Both the position numbers and the translations under genes were made by a program. Positions 24,039-34,659 of a stretch of 64,000 nt of DNA are shown here, one piece after another. The DNA comes from Caenorhabditis elegans. Taxonomy: Eukaryota > Nematoda > Chromadorea > Rhabditida > Rhabditidae. The stretch is taken from the NCBI RefSeq assembly GCF_000002985.6, contig NC_003283.11, forward strand, positions 8,742,001 to 8,806,000. The letters are read 5' to 3'. Each line of letters begins with the position of its first letter. Within the stretch, counting starts at the first letter, position 1. The notes under the pieces were generated by a model. The model saw only the letters and a program-made list of their open reading frames with translations, was not told where the DNA came from and did not search any database.

Positions 24039-26918
24039 TGCGACTGTTCGTTTGTCAAATTATTGTAGGGATAATAAACTTACAGAAATCAAATATTCAA
24101 TAAAAAACGACATGAACTTGAAAAGTGGTTCTTTCTTCCTCATATTTATTTTGTTTGTCTCATGGAGAAAGATAACGTACACTTTCAACTACAACTAGCA
24201 AGTGTTGTTGGTGTTGTTTGAAACAAAGGGAGGGAATGGCTGGGGAGTGATGAAATCCAGCATTTTGGACACTCGGCAATTCAGGTAACTGTTGGTTTCT
24301 GAAAGTTTTGGCAATTGCTCAAACCTTTGAAGACTTTACTTGAAATTAATTACTGAAAAACTCTGAATAGTTTGATTGTGAGAGACATTTTTTTTAATGT
24401 GAAATTTTTGCCACAAATTATTAAAATCTATATGCTGTATTTCCTCGAATAGTATTACAACTTATTTGTTAGCTTTGACAACACGTATCTTAGTTTTTGT
24501 TTGTTAGAAAAACTGTCAATTAGCAAAATATTTCAAACTCTTTTTCTACCATTTCTTTATTGGTTGATTTAGAAATTATTGGAAATCAAGTAAGGAGATT
24601 GCCGGTTGCCGAAAACTGTTGAAAGCTGTGCACCGCTAGGTTTTGCATTCGATAAGTTATCGTTGAACCCAGTGAAACCATGATGGTATTTTGGGAGAAT
24701 TCAGAAAACGTTTTAATGGAGTTTTTTAGATCGTAATCATGAACAGAGGTTACAACTTATTGTTTTAAAGTGCTTTGCTGAATAAATTGAGTCAATTTAA
24801 ACGGAAAACAAATCTAAAGAATATTGCACATTATACGTTGGCATGACAAGGACGCTACATTTGCAAAAAAACAGTTGAATGACTTTCACGGATCGGTTAC
24901 AGACAGTCATTTCTGGATAATTCAATTCAAGTGATTAATCGCAATGAATGTTGTATGTTTTTGCCACTGGAACGTTGACATATCAATGACGCCGGCTGAA
25001 CGTTTCTGTAATTTTCAGATTTTATCCAAATATATAATATGCACCATAATAGTAATATTTATTTGTAAAGTGTTATTCTACCAAATTCAATCAAAATTAA
25101 TCAATCGTCGATCTGTATTCCTCCTACAAATATTGGAGTATTAGTTCCTGGAAATTCAGTGTATTTATTCCACGCTATTTTAATATTGTTTCCCAATCCG
25201 ACAACATTCATCACAACAAATGGACGATTCCATTATATATTAACGGCCCAAACAGAAGTACCAACATCATCTCACCTACTGCTAATAATTTTTGAGCAGC
25301 TCACAAAAAAACAAGAGCTGAATGAAATTCGATTCATTCTAAATGCGCACTAGCTCATATTTTATGTATCAATTCCCCTGGCCCGACCTCATACATTTTT
25401 TATCGGCCGATCGTCGTCGGTTCATCTCAATTGCACACATACACTAACCAAACCTACAGCTTCACACACATACACTAACCAAACCTACACAAACAACACA
25501 ATTTAAATTATTTTTTCTTACTTTTTTTATAGAACGAGTTTGACTTTTTAGTGCTCCTCTTGAAAAACTTTCTCTTTGTTTTATAATAATTTGTGGAACA
25601 ATCAGGTAGGTGGCGTCGGTAAGGAATTATTTTGGTTCAGGATGATGAAAACAATTTGATAAGAGCATTCAAAGTATTCAATACATTCAATGTTTACCTG
25701 AAGAGTCAAGTGATAGTCATAAAGATGAACAAGTTTTTGGTGATAAGAGAATAGAGTATCAACGACAGATTCAATACATTTTGAAAGTGGAAATGATTTG
25801 AACAGAACAATAAAAATTCTAGAATTTATGAATACATATCGCGTGCGGAATAATTTCATATGTTAATTCGTTCAATTCTTTTTTATTTCAATCGCATTAT
25901 TTTCAAATCAAAAATGTTTGAATGCTCACACATCCAGCAATTGTGGAATACAAGTTAATTAAATTCTCAGTTGTGCCTATGAATGAAGTTGAAATTGTTG
26001 ACTAACTTAAAATTTTTCTCACTTTTTTCATACATCAGGATACAAAAGTTTTTAGCAAACTTTTCACAAGACACAAGACAATATCGTAACCTCAACAAAA
26101 TTTCAATCAGCTTATCGCTGAGCATGTTCACTTTTTTCTGTCTCTTTTTTAATCACCCAGAAAACTTTTGACGCGGAAAGAATATTAATGTCATCGTTTG
26201 AGAACTGAAAGGTTAACTTGATAACAACATGGTATTTCGTTTTAAACCGTTGTGTACTGGCTTTTCGAAAAAATCTGTAAAATTTAAATAATTTCTGCAC
26301 GAAAAATGATTTTTTTTTGTTTCATCTTCAACAAAGTAAAAGGAAATATTTTGAACAGCTTGAAATCCCTCACTTATATGTCTGGAGGAAAAACTTTTTT
26401 ATTTTAAGACTTTTAAATTATGTCTCATGTTTTCAATTTATGATATATTATTTAAATTTACACCATGGCGCAGAAATAAGAGGTAACTCTCCAGTTTGAA
26501 AATTTTCACTTTTTACTGCAAACAAACACAGTTTCTGTCACATTGTGTTGCTCGGTTCGATTCTGTTCCATTTACACTCTGCACCAGAGTTTCGCTGTGA
26601 TAAGAACATGATTTTGATGTTGACAGCAACGCCAATTTTTCTTATCACTAGTCAAGATTTTTAGAGCCCTGAGGCTATCTACAATCAGTTGACAACGGTC
26701 TACAACAACTGATATAGTCTTATCAGTTTCCAAATCAGTCAATCATACCCAGAGACTGCCTTAAATTTTTGTATATACCAGCATTTTATGGACACAATCA
26801 TAAGGTTTTCCGGTTCCACCTCATTTTGAATCTAGTCATACTTATTTTTTCTTTCATATTTTGTGCGCAATTTTTCACATTCTTAAATTTCAACATTTTT
26901 AATTTCAGTGGTTCAAAA
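24039..26918. other. Intergenic, about 2.9 kb
   Basis: No gene that I can defend. Near 24272 a CTCGGCAATTCAGG string resembles the tip of the inverted-repeat family found at 4598 and 9055, but no matching right end is clear. Two plus-strand frames (24944-25144, with a hydrophobic stretch, and 25159-25353) could be exons of a small membrane protein, without supporting splice sites. A short tandem repeat lies at about 25433-25497. Coding resumes after the acceptor at 26908. Confidence 0.4.
25433..25497. repeat. Two-copy 31-33-bp direct repeat
   Basis: The words cacacatacactaaccaaac and cctaca occur twice in succession, separated by gcttca. A minor minisatellite in intergenic DNA. Confidence 0.7.
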
Positions 26919-28742
26919 ATGGATTTAGCCACTCGCAAAAGGCTACTTTCCGCCAGCGTGGATGTGCCCGCTATGAAAATTTCAGCTCCACCAACTCTAG
27001 GTTTGTTGTTTGAGTTGATTTTCGAAAATTGAATTTCTAATTTCAGAGCCACCTGCCAGTTTTATGGATGTCCTTTTTCTAAATCTATTAAACGCGTTGA
27101 ATTGCACGGAACCTTCGCAACGCATTTCGTTCCTTGATGAAATGATCTCTAGACTTCAGCGATTGAAAGTAAGTTCCGGAAATATTTTATTTCTTATCAC
27201 ATGATATGACATTATCAAACAATTTCTTGCATTAAAATATTCTTTCGCACGGAGTGACACCTTGCTAGAATTTCACGGAATTCACAAAAAGTGTCCGTGA
27301 AACTGTTTGATTATGATCGATTTTCAGTGATTATGAATATGATCAAAGCACACACAGATATCATGCTCTGCACAATGTTTCGAAAGAGCCACGTTGCATA
27401 TGCAACATTGCAGTGTCAGCGGTTTTCTTATCAGTTTCTGGCGTAGTGCCAAGATTTGGAAACATGTTGAAAAAGTACTGAATACAGTATAACGTAGTTA
27501 ACTGCCGAAACTTGTAATCTCGATAAAATATTCAAAAAACTAACTGCTGGATACAATATTTTAGATTTTTTCTTGGAGATGACTTTATTGAGATATTTTC
27601 AGCAATACCATCAACGAATCGAGTCACTCATAAGCAAACCAGTAGTTTCTGAAAAGACATCAACAGGATCACCATGTCCAACTGAACATAAACCATTGGA
27701 CCACCAACAAATAAAACGATGCATTCAAGAAGATCAGCAAATGCTTCTGAACATGTCAAAGCTGATAACTTTAAATCAAGCTCACAGTCATCCAACTTCA
27801 ATAGCACCTTCTTCATTTCAAGTTCCAGTTATTCCTCCACCTCCAACTCTGGTTACGGGGCCTTTAAAAGTTGCACCGGCTTCACTTGCTCCAGTACCAA
27901 TGGAAATTCAATCACAAGAGCAACCGATAAAAAAGTCTCCAGCTCCTACTCCGTCTTTAGACGCATCAAATAAACCGGTCGCTGCACTTGCATCGACTCC
28001 ACAGCAAAAAGAATCCACGAAAAAAACAGAAAAGGAACAAAAAGAAAAAGCTGCTCCAAGTGTAACTGCACAGCCCCGTATTCCACATGTTCCAAATACA
28101 ATTCCATCGAAACAGTTTGCACAATCAGCGGAAGTAATGATGAATGATTTACAAGACAAACAGAGGAAACTTCTTTCCTACATATCATCCGCTCACAACG
28201 GAAGTGTCACTGATGAAGTACTTCATGATTACTTACGTCATCCATTTGTCTTATTGAAGGAGAAAGGTGTTATCCGCCAACAACCTAATCCATTTTTCCA
28301 TCTGATGAGTACTCCACAAGTACTAGCAGGTACTCCATCAGTCATCCCTACACCAGCAATGATGTCACCAAATCCTGCAATGGTTCAAAAATCATCGAAG
28401 CCATCTACTCCGATTCCAGCCCCACCAGTGCTCGTACCACAAGTGGAGCTCCCTGCCAAAACAAGTTCTGTCTCACAGAAAACAACGGTATCCCCACCCG
28501 TGGAGAAAGTAAGATCAACTTCTACAATATAGAAAATAACTATAATTTTTAAGGTTACACCGCCTCCTCAGCATCCTCCCCAACTCTCACTTCAAGTTCC
28601 ACTCAATGGACCTCAAATGGATCCTACCAAACAATTTCTAGTTCCAATGACTCGTGCTTGCAATCAATGGTCCGTAGTTTCAATGGCTTTACCCCTGAGA
28701 CTTGTATGTCGTTGCGGTCAGATGCCATGCAGATGTCAATGA
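26919..28742 (+). CDS. Proline-rich protein of unknown function
   Basis: Four exons join in phase: 26919-27000, 27047-27168, 27603-28508 and 28554-28742, for about 432 residues. The ATG lies 10 bases after an aatttcag acceptor, compatible with a trans-splice (SL) site or an upstream exon. Residues 1-70 (MDLATRKRLLSASVDVP, then a short helical part SFMDVLFLNLLNALN) look folded. Residues about 70-110 are helical. The middle (about 115-370) is dominated by Pro, Ser, Thr, Lys and Gln with a Lys/Glu patch (KKTEKEQKEKA), so probably disordered. A small helical island lies at about 195-235 (DLQDKQRKLLSYISSAHNG). The C-terminus ends in a Cys cluster, CRCGQMPCRCQ, at the very last residues. No signal peptide. 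A nuclear regulatory or scaffold protein would fit, but no family is recognised. Confidence 0.8.
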
Positions 28743-29898
28743 TAACTAGCCTTTAATTCTGAGGATGTATATTTTATTTTCTAATCAAACATCATTTTTT
28801 CCAAAATTGTGATCTCGTTTTTATTATTGTTGATATTGCTGTAAAAGACTGTGAGATAAAGTTATCTGTGATAGTTAATAATAATTTTTCCAGGAGATAT
28901 TATTTTAGTGAAACTGTCTGCCCGTCTTCTCTTTTTTTTTGCCCTGCGTGGACTGCCAATTAAGCAAAAAGGGTTAAAGGTTAAATGAAGTTAAACACAA
29001 TGGTGAATTAGTGGTGAATTTTGATTACTTCTGTCAAGTTTTCTGTAAACATGTTGTGTTTTGTCGTGAAATGAAACTGATTACTGCTTTATTTCCAGAA
29101 AAACCCTAACGCCCAATTTTCCAAAAAATCCTAATTTTCTCAAAACAATGATTTGTTATTTTGTATTGTTTTTCCACGTATTCAATAAAGCGTAATGAAT
29201 GGAATTTAATTGTCACTGCAGTTTGACAATTCAACTAACGTTGTCTAACGCTCAAGATTTTATGTTATTTTTCTATAAAATCGTATTTCTGGTGGCCCTA
29301 GAGCCACTTTTCCATAAAATCGTATTTCTGGTGGCCCTAGAGCCACTTTTCCAGAAGTAGTAGAAGGTTGAATTCGATAGTTTCCGGTTTTCTTTTAACT
29401 ATGTTTCAAACTGTTCAACAGAAAAGCAAGAGAAAATCAAGTAAAAGTTCTCGAAACCTTTCAATATCTCTATTGACACGTACATCTTTTTTCTGAAAAA
29501 AAACGAACTTCAAAAAGCTCAATTCATAATTTAAATTTTCACGTATCTAGGTCAATATTAGTTTGACTCTCCCATTTAGCTACTCAAAGCACAGATAAAT
29601 TCCAAAATATTTTAGATAAATAACATTGAGTTCGGCGATGCTTGAAGACCAACTAGGTACAACTTTTTTTTTGCTATACTTTTATACCTCCCACCTTCAC
29701 AGAGAATTCGATTTTCATGTATCAGCAGAATGAACTGATCTTTCTGTGAAAAATTTCAGCCGTCTCGCATAACTTCCTAAAAAATAATAAATTTCATTGA
29801 AAAAGATAATTGTGAGAACCAACGTTAGACCGAAATATGCATTTTTCAGATCATTATTTCTCATTTCTATAATTTTCAGTGGCAGGCTATAGTCGATC
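28743..29898. other. Intergenic with a two-copy 39-bp repeat
   Basis: About 1.15 kb. Contains the 3' flank of the preceding gene, the tandem repeat at about 29274-29352 and the upstream region of the receptor gene. An aattttcag acceptor at about 29871-29879 just precedes the receptor ATG and may be a trans-splice site. No other gene seen. Confidence 0.5.
29274..29352. repeat. 39-bp tandem repeat, two copies
   Basis: Two nearly identical copies of a unit containing ataaaatcgtatttct and the small palindrome gtggccctagagccac. Confidence 0.85.
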
Positions 29899-31781
29899 AT
29901 GATAGAATTCCGGTATATTGCAGCAACGATTATGGTGCTGGTAAGTATTGCAAAACGAGAAAACGTTCTTTATCTATTATGACACACGAATTAAAATTTC
30001 TCCAAGAAGTTCTCAATCAGAGGTGGGCGGATATTTTTTCGGATATTTTCTAATAATGAATTTATCAATAAGTATTGATGCAATTATTCTGGAAGAAATG
30101 TATCCGAACAAAAGAGTAACTATTAAGCAACATTTTAATATGATAAAACCTAGAAAAATTCTACAAGTTTTCTGTATAAACGATATGCAAGTCCATTATC
30201 CGATATCCGTAATATCCGTAATATCCGATATCCGATGTTGCTCGGCTAATAAGTTTTAAGGTCTCGGTAAGGAAAACTTGTAGAATTTTTCTAGGTTTTA
30301 TCATATTAAAATGTTGCTTAATAGTTACTCTTTGGTTCGGATACATTTCTTCCAGAATAACTGCATCAATACTTATTGATAAATTCATTATTAGAAAATA
30401 TCCGAAAAAATATTCGCCCACCTCTGTTCTCAATAGATAAGATTACTTAAAAACTTATTTTTATGAATAACTTTTCAGTTAAGCCTTGGAGACATAACTC
30501 TCAATGGAATGGTGATTTCCAGAATGTTTCGCGAAAGAGAAGGATTCAATAAGATATGTGTGAATAAATCTGTTGCAAATGTGCACATCGCTACGGCATT
30601 CCTCATATGGGCTGCTCCCTGTGCTTACCTGTGAGTGTTCGCAATATATGTACTTTCGAACAAACTTTCACAATTTAGAAATGATTATTATCTCCCACAA
30701 CAATTTAACGTATTCTTCGGCCAAATAGTTGGATGGGCCCCATATTTAATGTCAGGCCCATTTACTCAAATAAGCCTAGCAGTTAACAGAGCAGTTGCAA
30801 TTTCATTTCCTTATTCGTTTAATAAACAACACAGAGTTCCCTGGACAAATATACTATTAGGTGGATTATGGTGTATTGCAATTTTGATGTCACTTCCCGC
30901 AATGATAGGTATGCGGCCCAAAACTTTTTAAAAATTGAGTTAGAATTCCGAATAACGCTTTCAACTTTCTCAAACTTTTAGATGGCTGTAGTTACATATT
31001 CTTTGTTGATAGTGTATCATGGAGTCCGACAGACACAGTTTGCTCAAGAACTTTGTCGGAATATGTGACCAACCTAGTCCTAGTAATGGCTATAATTTCA
31101 TTCTCAATAAATGTTTCGAGTATTGTAAAAATAGTAAGATCCGCGATTGGATTGAGTGCAGTTATGGATCAAAACGTGTCAGAGTCAAGAAAACGGAAAA
31201 GAAGAAAGATGTTCATTCAGTGTGTAATACAAGATTGTACTCATACTACCGATTGTATGTTGAATACATATGTCTACACGTTCTATGCTGCTCAATGGTT
31301 TCAGTTTATTTGTGGAGCGGTATCCGCGTTGTCTGTAACAACGCTTGACGGGTAAGCTAATTGACAAAATGAACTATTTTTGATCATAGAAAACTTTTGC
31401 CTACAGTAATCTAAATGAAAGATGCCTAATTTTTATATGCTAATACTGTTCTGTACATCGAATTAAGAAAAGAGAAATCCTTACAGATAAAAATGAAACT
31501 TTAAAAATACCACGCTACATGAGACTATTAAAACCTTTTGGATCAAACTAACGTCAAATCAATACTGAAACGTTCTGTGACCACATAATTGTTTTCAATT
31601 ATCTCACACTTTTTCTTAATTATATTTTATTTTTAGATTATTGATGTCCATATTTCATCAAAAGTCGACTACTCCCAGCCAATCTCGCGATCCGCCATCG
31701 AAATCTCATACAATTAGTCAATTTCGAATTAGAGCAGTAAGCAGGGTTTCCACAACAATTATGACGACGACCACACTTTAA
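29899..31781 (+). CDS. Seven-transmembrane chemoreceptor-like GPCR, Srx type
   Basis: Five exons join in phase: 29899-29940, 30479-30630, 30679-30908, 30982-31351 and 31637-31781, giving about 312 residues. Hydrophobic segments appear in order: TM1 about 5-26 (IAATIMVLLSLGDITLNG), TM2 around HIATAFLIWAAPCAY, TM3 around WAPYLMSGPFTQISLAVNR, TM4 around ILLGGLWCIAILMSLPA, TM5 around LVLVMAIISFSINV, TM6 around TFYAAQWFQFICGAVSAL and a weak TM7 at LLMSIFH. The string SLAVNRAVAISFP after TM3 matches the NR...FP signature of nematode Srx receptors. A basic loop (ESRKRKRRK) lies between TM5 and TM6. Such receptors are usually expressed in sensory neurons. The exact family could be another in the Srx/Srt/Srw set. 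Intron 1 is enlarged by a hAT-type MITE. Confidence 0.8.
30018..30426. mobile_element. 409-bp hAT-type MITE (long palindrome)
   Basis: Near-perfect inverted arms of about 155 bp (30018-30172 and 30272-30426) flank a roughly 100-bp spacer containing repeated atatccg words. The ends are CAGAGGTGGGCGG and its complement, the CAGRGGTGGGC form characteristic of hAT transposons. An exact 8-bp target duplication, ttctcaat, lies at 30010-30017 and 30427-30434, also diagnostic of hAT. No coding capacity. It sits in intron 1 of the receptor gene. The arm differences are few, pointing to a fairly recent insertion. Confidence 0.93.
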
Positions 31782-32338
31782 AGAATTTGTCACATAATTC
31801 GTTATCATTGATATTATAAATTCACTGACTAACAACGAATCGTACTCTCATGATTCAACTTTTTTCTGATAATAAAACTTTCTTCGGTTGAAATGCATTT
31901 ACAATTTGAACAAGTATATTACGAAACATCTCACATAATTTTCAAGAGTTGTTTCGGTCGGGGGTATACTGGTCCTCCTCGACACAATGTGACCACTTTA
32001 TAAATAATATAGGAATGGGGCGCACTTGCATTTCTCTTTATCGAATTTTGTTTATTTTTGAGTTAGTCAACCCAGGTCCTTGTTTTTCTGTTTATACTTT
32101 TGACATTTTTTGATTTCATACTTGCCATTTGAGAAAGATATCAAATTAATTGTTTATCATTTTTGTATACATTACCGACTACGTAGCATATCGATTTTTC
32201 AATAGAATTACGAAATTTGAAAAGTGATTCATTGCAATATCTGTCTAAACATCACGTTATTCTTTTGAATGTTTTCCATTGTGGTTTCTTCTTTTTCCTT
32301 CATTTCTAAAAAAATATTTTTCCTGATTCAGGCGAAAA
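31782..32338. other. Intergenic, nothing recognised
   Basis: About 560 bp between the receptor stop and the next start. A tcctgattcag acceptor at 32321-32331 just upstream of the next ATG could be an SL trans-splice site or the end of a 5' UTR intron. Confidence 0.4.
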
Positions 32339-34361
32339 ATGTCTCATTGGTTTCATCGTAATCCAATAAAACCCACGGAATTTGTCAAATTCGATTTGAA
32401 AGGAGTACTCACAACTGACACATGCTCAAAAATTTGCGGGTATGTTTTTTTTAATTGATTTTTGTTAATCTCTTTATTTATATACTTTTTGAAAATGCAC
32501 ATATATATTTACAGAGAACTGCGTTTGCGTCGTGATAAATTAGTGAGCCAATTCAAAAATGCTTCAAACGATTTGGAAGAAGTGACAAAAGAATTCAATG
32601 AATATCTTCGACTTTTTGCCGGGTTTCTTATCGAAATTCAGTCATCTATGGTAGAATTGTGAGTTTTTTTCTCAAAAGTTTCTTATTAAAGACGAATTCA
32701 AATTTTTGAAAAGTCTGAAAAATTTAAAAGTATTCAAAAATTACTATACTTTTGGTTTACCAGTTTTGATTGATTTTTAACCATTCCTTTTTACAAACAA
32801 ATTTTTTAAAGAAAATACTTTCCAAATTAAACATTATTTAAAGTACGCTCTTTATCAGGGAAAACAAGGACGCAGGCAACAAAAACAGCAAACTAATTCC
32901 ACTGATCCGCTTCAAATGGGGTAACTCAATGCTTCCACAAGCCGCCACAGAAGTTTCGGATACTTGGTTTGAAGCTCTCAGTATGATTCAATGTATGGCA
33001 ATGTGGCTCACAAAGCATGCTGCGTCGATGGCTGGAAAGGATGAGGTACGAGAATCTGATGCAAAGGAATGTCTTCAGTGTTTGAGACAAGCAGGTGGAA
33101 TGTTCCAATATGTGAAAGATGAATCATCACGACTTTCCGGTGCCAATGAAGTTGAAGGCTCAGATTTTGATCCGAAAGTTATGGAAACGTATATTTTGAC
33201 TGCCACAGCAGAAGCACAAGAGGTCATTGTAGCTAGAGCTATTGAAATGAAACATGATGATGGATTAATCTCATCGCTTGCTGCTGTAACTGCATCGATA
33301 TTCTCAAAAGCTGATCAATGCCTGAATAATTTGCCTGATGAGAGTTTTGCGAGATGGAGAAGATATCTGCAATTGAAGCATCATTTCTATTTGGCGTATG
33401 CTTTTGCCTTCCTCGGACAGAAACAACTATCAGAGGATAAATGTGGAGAAGCTGTGAGAGCTTGTAAGCAAGGAATTGCTGAGTATGGAGTTGCTAAAGA
33501 AATGGCAGCAATGTATGCAACTGCAACTGGTCCTGGAACTCGTATCAAGCCTGAGCAACACTTGTTCTTCAGAAGAATCGAGCCATTGCTCAATCGACAT
33601 TTGGAAAAAGCGGAGCGAGAAAATGGATTCATCTATCATCAAAAAGTTCCAGATGAGATTCCTCAATTGGATGTAGAAGCAACATATGGATTGGCTAAAC
33701 TTGATTCGTTTACCTATCCTCCACCAGCGGAATCATGGAATACGGCAGTTTATTCCGCTTTTGATTTGTCCAAAGCAAATATGCCAGATTTTTCAAAAAT
33801 TAAAAAGGTAGGCGCGTCGATTTTTTAAAAACTAAATTAAACTAATTACATAACAAATATTTTGAGTTCTGGAAAAACGTGTTTCAATTTGAAACGCTCA
33901 ATTTTTATTTCCGTTCTTGCCTTCTAAAGTAAAAATTGGATATAAATTCAAAAACAGCAAATTCAAAAATTGAGCGTTTACCAAAAATACAATTTTGACA
34001 ATAAAATCCGTTCAAAAAAAGCGAAAACATGCAATTTCCGTTAGTTTGATCTAAAAAAAACAACAGATAATTTGAACAGTATACGGATTTATCAAATGTT
34101 AACACATTTACAAGGAAATTTTTTTTCATTTTTCATTTCCAAAAAATCTAGGAAACATTCGAATTTGTCATACTAAAACTCCTTTAAATTTCTTCCTTAA
34201 AACATTCGACTTAAAAAATGCATTTATTAAAAAGAATAAAGCATTTAAACTGTTGTAATCACTAATTTCAGAGCAAGTCAAAGCTTGATCCAGTTCACGA
34301 GGAGAAAATCTACCAAACAGAAAAGGATCCCAGCAATTCCAGTGGATGTGTGATTGCCTAA
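32339..34361 (+). CDS. BRO1-domain protein, BROX homologue, with CaaX box
   Basis: Four exons join in phase: 32339-32439, 32515-32658, 32859-33807 and 34272-34361, for about 427 residues, close to the about 411 of human BROX. The start MSHWFHRNPIKPTEFVKFD is the usual BROX beginning. The body is the all-helical BRO1 fold; conserved stretches include FKWGNSMLPQ, the block ending AYAFAFLGQKQLSEDKCGEA and DSFTYPPPAESW. The last exon ends SSGCVIA, a CaaX box predicted to be prenylated, which in BROX family members anchors the protein to membranes (BROX binds the ESCRT-III subunit CHMP4). A single BRO1 domain without the ALIX V-domain and proline-rich tail excludes the ALIX orthologue. The role in ESCRT-linked membrane repair is inferred from the family. 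Confidence 0.9.
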
Positions 34362-34659
34362 TAATTCGAGTCTTTGTACATTACTGTTCTTCACTATTTT
34401 ATTTTTAAACATTTCCATTTCCCCTTACAACCATGCCCATTTGTATGCAATGTTTCCAATTTTAGCTGCACGCGTTCTCATTGATGCTGGATGATATACA
34501 TAAAAATGTACATGTTGTTGACACGATTGAAGACAGTGACCAAATATAACGGTCAGTTGAGCATGCGGCTGAATCAACCAACAGGTGTGCCAACATTCAA
34601 AGGGCGGTCCTTTGGGGCAGATCGGATATAGCTGGAGATTTTAGTTTCAGTCAGTAGCA
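34362..34659. other. Intergenic gap with probable short UTRs
   Basis: Only 298 bp separate the BROX-like stop from the next start, in the same orientation. No trans-splice-like tract is obvious other than ttttagtttcag just before 34660. An operon arrangement is not evident. Confidence 0.35.

Noticed and set aside
24272-24640. Possible third TIR element (CTCGGCAATTCAGG at left, gattgccggttgccg at right)
   Set aside because: The two ends do not complement each other well enough and no target duplication is visible.
24944-25353. Possible two-exon small membrane protein
   Set aside because: No donor/acceptor pair joins the frames and neither has a recognisable motif.
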